A stretch of 43,487 nucleotides of DNA from Acidobacteria bacterium Mor1 (GTDB taxonomy: Bacteria; Acidobacteriota; Polarisedimenticolia; Polarisedimenticolales; Polarisedimenticolaceae), in the NCBI GenBank assembly GCA_001664505.1, contig CP011806.1:2317661-2361147 (forward strand), in the 5' to 3' direction. Below, piece after piece: positions 1 to 8,843 of the stretch (positions are counted from its first letter, which is position 1; each line of letters opens with the position of its first letter). The notes under the pieces were generated by a model that made no database searches, was not told where the DNA came from, and was given only the letters and a program-made list of their open reading frames with translations. Made by a program: the position numbers and the translations under genes.

Positions 1-279
1 AACTACGGATTGATGCTGTCGGAGGTCAATCGCTGGAACGAGGCGGAACCGCACTTCCTGCGCGCCATCGAGGTCTGGAGCAAGTCCCTCGGCGAGGACC
101 ACACTTTGGTCGCGACCGCCTCGTACAACGTGGCCGGCCTCTACGTCCGCACCGGGCGCATCCCCCTGGCGATCGAGCACTGCACCCGTGCCCTCGAGAT
201 CCGCGAGGCACAACTCGGGGTGGACCATCCGCTGACCAAGGGCACCCGCCAGAGCCTGGAGTCGATCTCCGGCAAGTAG
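1..279 (+). CDS. TPR-repeat protein, C-terminal end (partial)
   Basis: The reading frame is open from the first base, so the start lies outside the window; 92 residues are visible. They form kinesin-light-chain-like tetratricopeptide repeats: 'WNEAEPHFLRAIEVWSKSLGED' followed by 'ASYNVAGLYVRTGRIPLAIEHCTRALEIREAQLGVDHP', with the typical LGxDHP ending of TPR_10/TPR_12 units. In acidobacteria such repeats commonly end large serine/threonine protein kinases or cytoplasmic scaffold proteins, but nothing of a kinase is visible here, so only a protein-protein interaction role is supported. It converges with the thioesterase gene, leaving about 20 bases between the stops. Confidence 0.85.
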   Translation, partial: NYGLMLSEVNRWNEAEPHFLRAIEVWSKSLGEDHTLVATASYNVAGLYVRTGRIPLAIEHCTRALEIREAQLGVDHPLTKGTRQSLESISGK

Positions 280-300
280 GACGCACCGCCGGGCGCCGAA

Positions 301-753
301 TCAGTCCTCGAAGCCCCGGTCGGTCAGCCGCATCATCGTCGCCAGCAGCGTCGCGATCAGCCGGGTCTCGCCCCCCTGGTGCGCGAGGACGTCGGAGCGG
401 CAGACCGTCAGGGTCTTCCCCGAGCGGATCACCTCTCCCCGGGCGACGAAGCGCTCACCGGCGGCCGGCGCCAGCAGGTTGACCTTGAACTCCACCGACA
501 TCACCGCCGAACCGGCGTCCATCAAGGTCCGCGCGGCGTAGCCGGCGGCGCTGTCGGCGATCGAGGTGATCACCCCGGCGTGGACGAAGCCGTGCTGCTG
601 CACGATCTCGTCGGAGAACGGCAACTCGATCTCGACCACCCCCGGCTCGATCCGCCCGAGGCGGGCGCCCATCAGCGCCATCGCCTTCTGGCGGTCGAAG
701 CTGGCGCGGATCTTCGGCTCGTAGTCGGCGTCGCGGACGACTCGGTCGCTCAC
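301..753 (-). CDS. PaaI-family hotdog-fold acyl-CoA thioesterase
   Basis: A 150-residue protein of the length usual for single hotdog-domain thioesterases, which hydrolyse acyl- or aryl-CoA esters. The diagnostic helix region reads 'QQHGFVHAGVITSIADSAAG' (about residues 45-64), matching the PaaI/YdiI group, where the HG-x-x-H-x-G-x-x-x-x-x-x-D/E stretch binds CoA and activates water. The frame is open further upstream, but GTG at 751-753 is preferred: a GAGGGAGAGA ribosome-binding sequence sits just before it, and translation upstream turns into arginine-rich nonsense overlapping the next gene. A TATACT -10 box lies about 54 bases upstream. Substrate cannot be told from sequence. Confidence 0.88.
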   Translation of the reverse strand: MSDRVVRDADYEPKIRASFDRQKAMALMGARLGRIEPGVVEIELPFSDEIVQQHGFVHAGVITSIADSAAGYAARTLMDAGSAVMSVEFKVNLLAPAAGERFVARGEVIRSGKTLTVCRSDVLAHQGGETRLIATLLATMMRLTDRGFED

Positions 754-806
754 GGTCTCTCCCTCGCACGGCCGCGAGCCTGACGGCGGCAACAGGCCGG
801 ACCGCC

Positions 807-812
807 AGTATA
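807..812 (-). promoter_or_regulatory. -10 element for the thioesterase gene
   Basis: Read on the minus strand this is TATACT, one mismatch from TATAAT. The predicted transcript start is near 800, giving a leader of roughly 45 bases that contains the purine-rich ribosome-binding site. The same hexamer recurs upstream of moaA and the acyl-CoA dehydrogenase gene. No convincing -35 box was found. Confidence 0.5.
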
Positions 813-860
813 GAGACCGCTCCTCCGGAGAAACCGCGGAGACCGGGTCGCCGCCGGAGC

Positions 861-1349
861 TCAGTCCCCGAGGACGGCGACCAGAGTCGAGCGATCCGCC
901 GCCGGGACGGAAGCCTCGGCCATGTCCCAGTCGGTCAGCACCCGGATCATCACCTCGCGGGAACGCCGGCTGAAATCGTGGACCTTGACCAGACCCGAGC
1001 CGGCCTCGGTGACTCCCTGCAGCTCGAGGGTCCTGGCCCCCTCCCTCCGGGCGAACACCAGCAGGGCGGTATCGGACTCGGCGCCGCTCTCGACCCGGTC
1101 GAGCCGGGCCCGGTAGCGGCCGACCGGCGCGCCATCCACCGAGATCACGTAGAGCCCGGTGGCCGGGTTGGCGTAGTCCACCATGCAGACCCGCAATTCC
1201 CCGGGAGCGTGGCCGGAGCCGTCCGGCAAGACGAAGGGAGCCTCGACCTGGGCACTGAAGCACCCGTCGAGGGCGGCTACCGCCGACCCGCTCACGGCGA
1301 GAACGACGACCGCAACGAACAACAACACAACGTCGAAACGCTTTGCCAT
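861..1349 (-). CDS. Exported hypothetical protein
   Basis: 162 residues starting with a clear Sec signal peptide: MAKRFD, a hydrophobic run VVLLFVAVVVLAV and an AVA|AL-type cleavage site near residue 26. The mature part has a 'LELQGVTEAGSGLVKVHDFSRRSREVMIRVL' stretch and reads as a small beta-rich domain; two cysteines (in 'DGCFSAQ' and 'RVCMVD') could form a disulfide outside the cytoplasm. The start is fixed by AAGGAGGT (1354-1361 on the opposite strand), five bases before the ATG. I do not recognise the family. It is divergent from the RHS gene across a base-atypical intergenic region. Confidence 0.72.
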   Translation of the reverse strand: MAKRFDVVLLFVAVVVLAVSGSAVAALDGCFSAQVEAPFVLPDGSGHAPGELRVCMVDYANPATGLYVISVDGAPVGRYRARLDRVESGAESDTALLVFARREGARTLELQGVTEAGSGLVKVHDFSRRSREVMIRVLTDWDMAEASVPAADRSTLVAVLGD

Positions 1350-1684
1350 TGGCTACCTCCTTGGAGTCAGCCCTCAAACCTCCGAAATGTTTCTCTACCC
1401 GTGCTTTGAAACGAGCCTAACCCCGGTTTCGGTTGCAGCCTTCCGACGAGCCATAAAAATTCTAAAAACATTATTCCGGCGGGATTATTGGATCGAGATC
1501 GTTCTTGACACGGTCCAAATGGGTCCGGATTTGTTCGCCTGTCCAATTACAAATTTGCAAACAAACATCCGTGCGGTAACAGAACCCAGAACGACTCATC
1601 TCATGTCTTGAAGGCGGTTAACAGACACATGCCTGCGGGGGAGGGTTCAACCGCGCGGGCCACTGCACGAGAACGAGGATGGTC
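1350..1684. other. AT-richer divergent intergenic region
   Basis: 335 bases between the divergent exported-protein and RHS genes, clearly richer in A+T than the surroundings (especially 1440-1570). It must hold promoters for both. On the minus strand TAGAAT (1459-1464) is a possible -10 box; on the plus strand a perfect TTGACA sits at 1505-1510, but the hexamer 17 bases further on (GATTTG) is poor. ATTATT is repeated directly at 1471 and 1484, flanking a GC-rich core. No convincing coding sequence or RNA gene is seen. Confidence 0.5.
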
Positions 1685-4600
1685 ATGCCGAGTGGTCGTA
1701 CTTCCCACGGGCGCAGCACTGTCGCGGCGCTGCTTTTCCTTCTCCTTCCGGGCCTGGCCCTGGCGCTACCCGGAGAGGTCCAGGACCTCAATTTCTCCGG
1801 CGCCGACAGCCTGGCCTGGACCGCCGCCTCCGGTGCAGCCGGGCACCACATCTACCGGGGCACCCTGAGCGGGTTGGCCGGCGGAGACGACGGGCAATGC
1901 CTGATCGGCTCGATCCCCGGCACCACGGCGACCGTCGCCGACGACCCAGCCCCCGGAACCGGCTTCTTCTACCTGGCCACCGGCTTCGACGCCGACGGCG
2001 AGGGAGCTACCGGGCCCGACAGCAACGCGGCGCCGCGTAATCCCACGGTCCCCTGTGTCCCCGCCCGGCGGCTGCTGGGCCTGACTGTCGACGGCGACCC
2101 GGGCGACGGCGTCAGCGACGGAGTCGAGCCGCTGCAGAACCCCAGCGTCTACGACCGCTCCAGCAAGCGTGAACGCGCCGGCGTGTTCCTCCACACCGGC
2201 GAGGTGTTCCTCCAGGCCACCGACCTGATGATCCCCGGCCGTGGTATCGACTGGGCCTTCCAGCGCACCTACCGCAGCCAGATCGGCTACGACGGCCCCC
2301 TGGGCAACAACTGGGACTTCCGGCTCGACAGCCGGCTGGTGCCGCTGGGTACCGACGTGCGCTACCACGACGGCACCGGACGGGACGAAATCTTCGGCCG
2401 CATCAGCGCCACCGACTTCACCTCCCCTGCCGGCCGCTACGACGTGCTGATCGAAAACCCCGACGGCTCGTTCAGCATGCGTCAGCCCGACGGCATGATC
2501 CTCGACTACCACGGTTTCGACGGCAGCAACCTGCAGGGCGTGCTCGAGTCGATCGTCGACGCCCGGGGCAACGTCATCGTGCTGCGCTACGACACCCAGG
2601 CGCTCTTGACCGAGGCGATCGACAGCCTCGGACGCTCGGTGGAGTACGACTACTACCCCGAGGGACGGCTACGGGTGGTCCGGGACCACACCGGCCGTGA
2701 GGTCGGCTTCACCTACGACCCCGAGGGCAACCTGCAGAGCGTGACGACGCCGACGGTGACCGGGACGCCCCAGGGGAACGACTTCCCCAGCGGCAAGCGG
2801 ACGACCTACACCTATTCCAGCGGCTTCGGCGACGAGTCGCTGAACCATGATCTGTTGACCGTCACGGCCCCCAACGAGCAGCCGGGCGGACCTGCTTTCT
2901 ACACCTTCACCTACAACACCGGTGGCGGCGATCCGCTGGATGTCGGCCGGGTGGAAACCTGGGTCGCGGGCGGCACCAACGGCAGCGGCGTCGCCGCAGG
3001 CGGCACCAACACCTTCTCCTACGCCTACCCGAACCCCGGCGGCAACCCGGCGGACCTGACCCTGCCCCGCCGCACCACCACCGTCAGCGACCGGGCGGGC
3101 AACGCCGGCGAGTACGTGCACAACGTCAACGGCCACTGCGTTACCGTGACCGACTTCACCAACCGCGGCGTGCGGCCTGGTGAAGGGGACTACGTCAGCA
3201 GCTACACCTACAACGCCGACGGCGAGCAGGTCGTCGCGGTCTTCCCCGAGGGGAACCGCATCGAGTACGCCTACGACTCGCCGGGCGCCGACCGCTTCCG
3301 CGAAGGCAACCTGCTGGAGATGCGCCGCATCGCCGACACCTCCGCCTCGGGCGGCCGGGGCGACGGCCGCGGCGGCGAACTGGAAGACCTGGTCTGGACC
3401 TACACCTACGAACCGGTATTCAACACCGCGAGTTCGCTCACCGAGCCCCGGGGCAACGACGCGACCTACGTGCCCCAGAACGGCGGCGCCCAGTCGGCGG
3501 CCCGCTACACCACCACCTGGACCTACGACTACCAGGAGGGAGACCGGGCGCTCAACGGAATCGCCGATCTGGCGACCCGCTGGGGCATCGACCTGACCGG
3601 CCTGACCGACCTGCTCGGAGACCTCAACGGAGACAGCCTGACCGATCAGGCGGTGGGCAACCGGGTGCGCCGCACCGACCCGCCGGTGCTCCTCGATCCG
3701 GCCTCGTTCCAGGCGGGGATCGAGGGGGACACGAGCCAGGATGTGGTCAGCCTGTTCCGCTACAACGGCTTCGGCCAGATGATCGGCCAGACCGACCCCG
3801 AAGGTAACGAAGACACCCTGATCTACCACCCCGAGAACGATCCCGACGGCGACGGCAACACCACGCCTGCTCCCGCCGACGGCCGTGTGCTCGACACGAG
3901 CGACGGCGGCTACCAGGCGGCGCATCTGTTCGACGTCGCCTCGGATCCGATTCGCAACAACGGCACCGACCCGGCGCCGGCGAATATCCGCCACGACTGG
4001 CTCTACGACTCGGTCGGCAATGTGGTGCGTCTGGTCGACGGCCGCGGCATCGCCACCGCCTTCGTCTGGAACGAACTGAACCAGGAGGTCGAGCGCCGCA
4101 CCGCCGCCGCCACCTCCGACGCGGCGGGCAGCATCGCCGACACCCCCACCGGACGGGGTGAGACCGGGCTGACCCCCTTCGCCTACATCACCCGTACTTC
4201 CTATGACGCCAACGACAACGTGGTGCGCATCGATATCGAGGACCGGGGAGGCGACCGGGATGTCGGCGGCTTCGCCGAGAGCGTCTACGAGTACGACATC
4301 CTCGATCAGGTGATCCGGGAAACCCGGGAGGTTTCGACCACCGAGGACATCGTCACCGAGTTCCGCTACGACGCCAACGAGAACATGGTGCGGACCGTCG
4401 CCCCCGAGGGGAACGAGACCACCACCGAGTACGACGAACGGGACCTGCTCTACAGCACCACCCGCGGCGCCTCAGGCCCCCGGGGCGGCACCCCGGCGGT
4501 AACCTTCCACTTCGTCGACGGCAACGAGAACGTCGTGCGCATCGACGATGCCCTGGGCAACCCCACCGACTACATCTTCGACGGCTACGACCGGCTGGTG

Positions 4601-7600
4601 ACCGAGATCGACCAGGTCGGCAACACCAAGGACTACCAGTACGATCCCGCCGGCAACAAGGTGCGTGAGGAGTTCCGTGGCCCGGTAGGCGGCCCGACGC
4701 CTGCGACTCGCAGCGGCGCGACCAACGTCGACCTGCACATCATCGATTTCGGCTACGACGAACTGAACCGGCTGTTCGGCCAGGCTCAGGAGCTGTTCCT
4801 GCCCGTCGGCGCGACCACCGTCAACCCGCCGATCCTGTTCGAAGGCCCGGCGGCCCCCGGTGACGGATTCATCAATACGATCTACGAATACGACCGGGCC
4901 TCGCGCAAGACGTTCAGCGTCGAGGACAGCGGCGCGGTCTACCGTTTCGAATACGACGGCGTCGACCGCCCCATCGTCAAGGTGCTGCCCGACGACAGCC
5001 CGACGATCCTGACCTACGACGCCAACAACAACCTGATCGAGACCGAGGAGGTCGAACTGGCCTCGAAGCCGGGACCGCCCGACGAGGTGTTCTTCACCAC
5101 CTACTTCTTCGACGCCCTGGACCGGCAGGTCCGCGCCGTCGACAACCAGGGACTGACCCACGAGCGGGAATACGACAGCCTGAGCGGCCTGCGCGCCGCC
5201 TCCGACGCCAACGGCCCCGCCGGCGGGACGATCAACCGCCGCTCGCCGGGGAACACCGGCATCGTGGTCCCGGTCAACGCCCCGGGTAACGTGACCCACT
5301 ACACCTACGACGGCCTCGACCGGCTGACCGTCACGTCGACGCTGCTGACCCCCAGCGGCCTGGGTGACGGCACCTTCAGCCCGGCGCTGGACCTGACCAA
5401 CCCGGCCAACCCCGACGGCGAACTGACGGTGATCGTCGACTGGGACGGCAACAGCCTGCGTCTGTCGGAAACCGACGACAAGGGGGATGTCACCACCTAC
5501 ACCTACGACAACCTCGACCGCAAGGTGCTGACGACCCACGATGACGGAACCACCCGGGCCTACGTCTACGACGCGGTGGACAACGTCATCGAGGAAACCG
5601 ACCCCAACGGCACCGTGGTGACCCAGGTCTTCGACGACGCCTGGCGCCTGACCGACCGCACCAACGTCCCCGCCACCGGGGTGGTCGGCACCTCGAGCCA
5701 GACCTACGAGTACGACGGCCTGAGCCGGCCGACTTTCGGCTTCGACGACAACACCACCGACAGCGACGACGACGTGACCATCACCCGGGTCTACGATTCG
5801 CTCTCCCGGATGATCGAGGAGACCCAGTCGATCTCCGACGGCTCCGCAGATCAGACCACCAGCTACGGCTACCAGGCCGAGGACCAGAAGGTGGAGATGA
5901 TCTACCCCGGCGGACGCCAGGTCTCCTACTTCTTCGACCCCGCCGGCCGCGTCGAGACCGTGGTCGACAGCTCCGGCAGCGAATCGGCGGACTACGAGTA
6001 CTTCGGCATGTCCCGGGTCCACACCCGGATCTACGCCAACGGCGTGCGGTCGACCCAGCTCGACGATCCGGGCACCGCCGATATCGGCTACGACGGCTCT
6101 CGCCGCACCGTGGTCTACCGGCACCTGGAAGCCGGCGGCGGCCTGCTGTCGGGCTTCGACGCGACCCACGATCGCAACGGCAACCGCACCTCGGTGATCC
6201 GGCTCCACGACCCGGCCGGTCCCGACAACGAGGGCCAGCTCCACACCTTCGACTCGGCCAACCGGCTGACCGGCTACCTCGAGGGCCCGCTGGACTTCGG
6301 CCGCAACCCGACGGGACCGCCGGTGGACGACCAGCAGTTCGTCTACGACGGCAACGACAACGTGGTCCAGATCGACCGCAACGGGCAGTCCTTCGGATCC
6401 AGCCCGAGCAACATGAACGAGTACGACGAGGTGCAGGCGGGCGGCGGCCGTGTCGATGACGGCGTGGCCGACGACTTCCTCGACGACCTGGCCACCGGCG
6501 CCGCCGACGGCCGCAACCTGACCCATGACCGCAACGGCAACCTGACCCATAACGGCGAGAAGTTCTTCGAGTACGACTTCCGCGACCGGCTGGTCAACAT
6601 TCTCGACGCCGGCATGAGCATCCAGACCGTCAACACCTACGATGCCTTCGACCGCCGGGTCGAGCGGGAGAACCCGGGCGGCGGCGGCCCCGAGCCGTAC
6701 ATCCGCATCCTGTGGGCCGATCCCGATCCGCTCAACGCCGCGGCCTACGAGATCGAGGAACAGGACGATCAGGGCAACACGATCCGCGAGGTGGTCTTCG
6801 GGCTCGATCCCGACGAGCGCCTGTGGCAGGTCAACATGTTCGGCGATCCCCAGTACTTCCTGGAAGACGACATCAACAACGTCGTCGCGCTGATCGACGC
6901 CCAGAACCCCCAGAACATCCTCGAGCGCTACACCTACGACGCCTTCGGCAAGCCCCAGATCGAGAACCAGAACAACCAGCCGGTGTTCGACGGCGGCGGC
7001 AACTACCTGCCGTTCAGCTCGTTCCAGAATGTCAACCTGTTCCAGGGTTGGCGCTACGAGCCGGAGTCGGGCAACCGCACCAGCAGCCTCAACAGCGACT
7101 GGGGCGGCATGTACTACCTGGACTCGGCGCTGTTCCTCGATCCGAACCTGGGGCGGATGATCACGCGGACCGCCAACTTCAACCCCTACGCCTTCGCCAT
7201 GAACAACCCGGTCAGCCTCGGCCTGTGGTTGATCGCCGATCCGGTGATGGAAACCGGGCTCGACGTGGCCGAGAGTCTCGGCGAGAAGGCGCTGGAGACC
7301 GCTTCCGGCCTGGAGAACATGGGCATCGACGGCGAGACGATCTCCGCGGGCAACGACGCCACCAGCGCCTTCGGCTGGGGGCTGACGGTCTTCGAACACG
7401 CCACCCAGGCGGGAGGCAAGGTCCTGTTCGAGACCGCCAAGCAGTCGGCCCGGGCGGACCTGGTGCGCCAGGGCCTGACCGCCGGCCAGGCGCTGCAGAA
7501 GGGCGCCCAGGCGGGCCAGACCACGACCAAGCTGATCCAGGGCGCCAACACCGCCCAGCGGATGTCCAACGTGGCCTCCAACGCCGGCACCGCCATGTGG

Positions 7601-7945
7601 GTCGCCGGCGCCACGGCGGAAATCGTCGACACCGGCCAGAAGCTGCAGAAAGAGGTCGACAACCTCGACCGGGAGCTGGAGAAGAGCGCCGCGATCAGCG
7701 ACAAGTTCTCCAAGCGCAACTACGAGAACTACAAGGAAGGCCGCATCGACAAGGAAACCTACAAGGCCAACCAGAAGCGGATCAACGATGCGAACCGCGA
7801 ACGGAACGAAGCCAAAGCACAATCGGCGCGCGCGAACGCGATCTACAACACGGTTGAGGGCGGCCTGAAGGCGCTGGAGAAGGCGACACCGGTGCCGGTG
7901 GTCAAGACGGTCAAGTCCATCTGCCGCTGGCTCGGCTGGATGTAG
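1685..7945 (+). CDS. Secreted RHS/YD-repeat protein
   Basis: About 2086 residues. A Sec signal peptide (cleavage near ALA|LPG, residue 27) is followed by a beta-sandwich domain (about 29-118, with SLAWTAASG and GFFYLATGFDADGEG), a DUF6531-like domain (about 170-215, 'TDLMIPGRGIDWAFQRTYRS'), then many YD repeats (for example VYEYD, FRYDAN, YIFDGYDRL, YTYDGLDRL) to about 1700. The RHS-associated core spans about 1740-1848 (RYTYDAFGK, MYYLDSALFLDPNLGRMI, NPYAFAMNNPV). Such repeats fold into a hollow beta-shell that encloses a C-terminal payload. The last 240 residues are Ala/Gly-rich, then charged and helical; I do not recognise a toxin. The usual DPxGL cleavage signature after the core is absent. 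ATG 1685 is preferred to ATG 1679 because the GAGGA site is too close to the latter. Confidence 0.92.
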   Translation: MPSGRTSHGRSTVAALLFLLLPGLALALPGEVQDLNFSGADSLAWTAASGAAGHHIYRGTLSGLAGGDDGQCLIGSIPGTTATVADDPAPGTGFFYLATGFDADGEGATGPDSNAAPRNPTVPCVPARRLLGLTVDGDPGDGVSDGVEPLQNPSVYDRSSKRERAGVFLHTGEVFLQATDLMIPGRGIDWAFQRTYRSQIGYDGPLGNNWDFRLDSRLVPLGTDVRYHDGTGRDEIFGRISATDFTSPAGRYDVLIENPDGSFSMRQPDGMILDYHGFDGSNLQGVLESIVDARGNVIVLRYDTQALLTEAIDSLGRSVEYDYYPEGRLRVVRDHTGREVGFTYDPEGNLQSVTTPTVTGTPQGNDFPSGKRTTYTYSSGFGDESLNHDLLTVTAPNEQPGGPAFYTFTYNTGGGDPLDVGRVETWVAGGTNGSGVAAGGTNTFSYAYPNPGGNPADLTLPRRTTTVSDRAGNAGEYVHNVNGHCVTVTDFTNRGVRPGEGDYVSSYTYNADGEQVVAVFPEGNRIEYAYDSPGADRFREGNLLEMRRIADTSASGGRGDGRGGELEDLVWTYTYEPVFNTASSLTEPRGNDATYVPQNGGAQSAARYTTTWTYDYQEGDRALNGIADLATRWGIDLTGLTDLLGDLNGDSLTDQAVGNRVRRTDPPVLLDPASFQAGIEGDTSQDVVSLFRYNGFGQMIGQTDPEGNEDTLIYHPENDPDGDGNTTPAPADGRVLDTSDGGYQAAHLFDVASDPIRNNGTDPAPANIRHDWLYDSVGNVVRLVDGRGIATAFVWNELNQEVERRTAAATSDAAGSIADTPTGRGETGLTPFAYITRTSYDANDNVVRIDIEDRGGDRDVGGFAESVYEYDILDQVIRETREVSTTEDIVTEFRYDANENMVRTVAPEGNETTTEYDERDLLYSTTRGASGPRGGTPAVTFHFVDGNENVVRIDDALGNPTDYIFDGYDRLVTEIDQVGNTKDYQYDPAGNKVREEFRGPVGGPTPATRSGATNVDLHIIDFGYDELNRLFGQAQELFLPVGATTVNPPILFEGPAAPGDGFINTIYEYDRASRKTFSVEDSGAVYRFEYDGVDRPIVKVLPDDSPTILTYDANNNLIETEEVELASKPGPPDEVFFTTYFFDALDRQVRAVDNQGLTHEREYDSLSGLRAASDANGPAGGTINRRSPGNTGIVVPVNAPGNVTHYTYDGLDRLTVTSTLLTPSGLGDGTFSPALDLTNPANPDGELTVIVDWDGNSLRLSETDDKGDVTTYTYDNLDRKVLTTHDDGTTRAYVYDAVDNVIEETDPNGTVVTQVFDDAWRLTDRTNVPATGVVGTSSQTYEYDGLSRPTFGFDDNTTDSDDDVTITRVYDSLSRMIEETQSISDGSADQTTSYGYQAEDQKVEMIYPGGRQVSYFFDPAGRVETVVDSSGSESADYEYFGMSRVHTRIYANGVRSTQLDDPGTADIGYDGSRRTVVYRHLEAGGGLLSGFDATHDRNGNRTSVIRLHDPAGPDNEGQLHTFDSANRLTGYLEGPLDFGRNPTGPPVDDQQFVYDGNDNVVQIDRNGQSFGSSPSNMNEYDEVQAGGGRVDDGVADDFLDDLATGAADGRNLTHDRNGNLTHNGEKFFEYDFRDRLVNILDAGMSIQTVNTYDAFDRRVERENPGGGGPEPYIRILWADPDPLNAAAYEIEEQDDQGNTIREVVFGLDPDERLWQVNMFGDPQYFLEDDINNVVALIDAQNPQNILERYTYDAFGKPQIENQNNQPVFDGGGNYLPFSSFQNVNLFQGWRYEPESGNRTSSLNSDWGGMYYLDSALFLDPNLGRMITRTANFNPYAFAMNNPVSLGLWLIADPVMETGLDVAESLGEKALETASGLENMGIDGETISAGNDATSAFGWGLTVFEHATQAGGKVLFETAKQSARADLVRQGLTAGQALQKGAQAGQTTTKLIQGANTAQRMSNVASNAGTAMWVAGATAEIVDTGQKLQKEVDNLDRELEKSAAISDKFSKRNYENYKEGRIDKETYKANQKRINDANRERNEAKAQSARANAIYNTVEGGLKALEKATPVPVVKTVKSICRWLGWM

Positions 7946-7979
7946 ATCAACAACTGATCGATGCCCTTGGGCATGGGAG

Positions 7980-8011
7980 GGGCGGCGTCACCGGGCGCCG
8001 CCCTTTCTTTT
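7980..8011 (+). terminator. Rho-independent terminator after the RHS gene
   Basis: GGGCGGCG (7980-7987) pairs perfectly with CGCCGCCC (7996-8003) around an eight-base loop, followed by the T-rich run TTTCTTTT (8004-8011). The T-run lies on the plus-strand side only, so it terminates the RHS transcript 34 bases after its stop and separates it from the convergent sigma-factor gene. No immunity gene could be co-transcribed downstream. Confidence 0.85.
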
Positions 8012-8030
8012 CGGGAAGAACCGCCGGGGC

Positions 8031-8747
8031 CTAGTCCCCGCGGAACACCGTCATCAGGTGGCGCACCTCGGCGTCGACCTGATCGTCCTGTTCCACGGTC
8101 AGCGAGACCTCGTCCCGCAGGATTCCGCCGAAGCGCTTGCGCATTCGGGAGACGCTCATCTTGACGGCGGATGCCGTGCTCTCCAGCTCGCCGGCGACCT
8201 CTTCGTACTCGCTCCCCTGCCCACCCGAGAGAAAGCGGGCAAGCAACCGGTAGTGATCCGGTTTGCCCGCCTGCTCCAGCTCCTCCCGCAGCCGGCGATG
8301 GGCCCGCTGGATGATCGCCCGGGCCCACTGGCGCTCGTACTCCCGGTCGGGGGTGCGTTCGTGGCGGGGCTCCAGCCGGAAACGGGCTTCGGCCTGCTCC
8401 GCATCGAGCGACAGCTGGGCCTGTCCCCCGCCCCGTTTGAGGGCTGCGGCATCCCGGCGGCGATTGGCCATGAAGTGCTTGATCGAACTGAGCAGGAAGG
8501 AACGGAAGCGGCCGGCCTCCTGGCGCACATTCTGCAAGTAGTCCGCCTCGAGCAGGCGCAGGAAATAGCCCTGGGTAATGTCCCGGGCCTCCTGGGCGTC
8601 GTGTCCGGAGCGCCGGACGAAGACGTAGAGCGGGTACCAGTAGGTCTCGCAGAGGCGGGCCAGGGCGTCCTCGGAGCCGGGAGCCTCCCGGGCTCGGGCC
8701 GCCAGGACCACGGTCCAGCGGGTCGTCGTGAACTGGGCGTCGGCCAT
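8031..8747 (-). CDS. ECF-type RNA polymerase sigma factor
   Basis: 238 residues with sigma region 2 ('YWYPLYVFVRRSGHDAQEAR' followed by DITQGYFLRLL, about 35-70), which contacts core RNA polymerase and the -10 box, and a C-terminal helix-turn-helix region 4 ('EVAGELESTASAVKMSVSRM', about 190-210) for the -35 box. The N-terminal 'TTRWTVVLAA' is typical of an ECF group expanded in Acidobacteria and Planctomycetes, where it often sits near Ser/Thr kinases; no anti-sigma factor or kinase is adjacent here. ATG at 8745-8747 is chosen, though a TTG 18 bases upstream is possible and neither has a clear ribosome-binding site. Confidence 0.9.
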   Translation of the reverse strand: MADAQFTTTRWTVVLAARAREAPGSEDALARLCETYWYPLYVFVRRSGHDAQEARDITQGYFLRLLEADYLQNVRQEAGRFRSFLLSSIKHFMANRRRDAAALKRGGGQAQLSLDAEQAEARFRLEPRHERTPDREYERQWARAIIQRAHRRLREELEQAGKPDHYRLLARFLSGGQGSEYEEVAGELESTASAVKMSVSRMRKRFGGILRDEVSLTVEQDDQVDAEVRHLMTVFRGD

Positions 8748-8843
8748 TACGGCGGCATCGTACAACTTCGCCGCAACACCGGCCCAATCGCGGGCACCGG
8801 GATCGTCAGCCAGGTGACGATTTCGTTCTCGGAGGTTGGCAGC

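Noticed and set aside
301-1377. A single 358-residue minus-strand gene covering the thioesterase and region upstream
   Set aside because: Only the last 150 codons encode a conserved domain; the upstream part is arginine-rich and overlaps the exported protein in another frame.
1505-1533. TTGACA as the RHS gene promoter
   Set aside because: The hexamer at a 17-base spacing (GATTTG) is poor, and the leader would be about 150 bases; not strong enough to call.
4472-7822. Very long antisense open reading frame across the RHS gene
   Set aside because: It is a by-product of GC-rich third positions and the repetitive RHS sequence; the translation is low-complexity Val/Gly/Asp/Arg without domains or start context.
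7200-7945. C-terminal part of the RHS protein as a known toxin
   Set aside because: No nuclease, deaminase or ADP-ribosyltransferase motif was recognised and no immunity gene follows.
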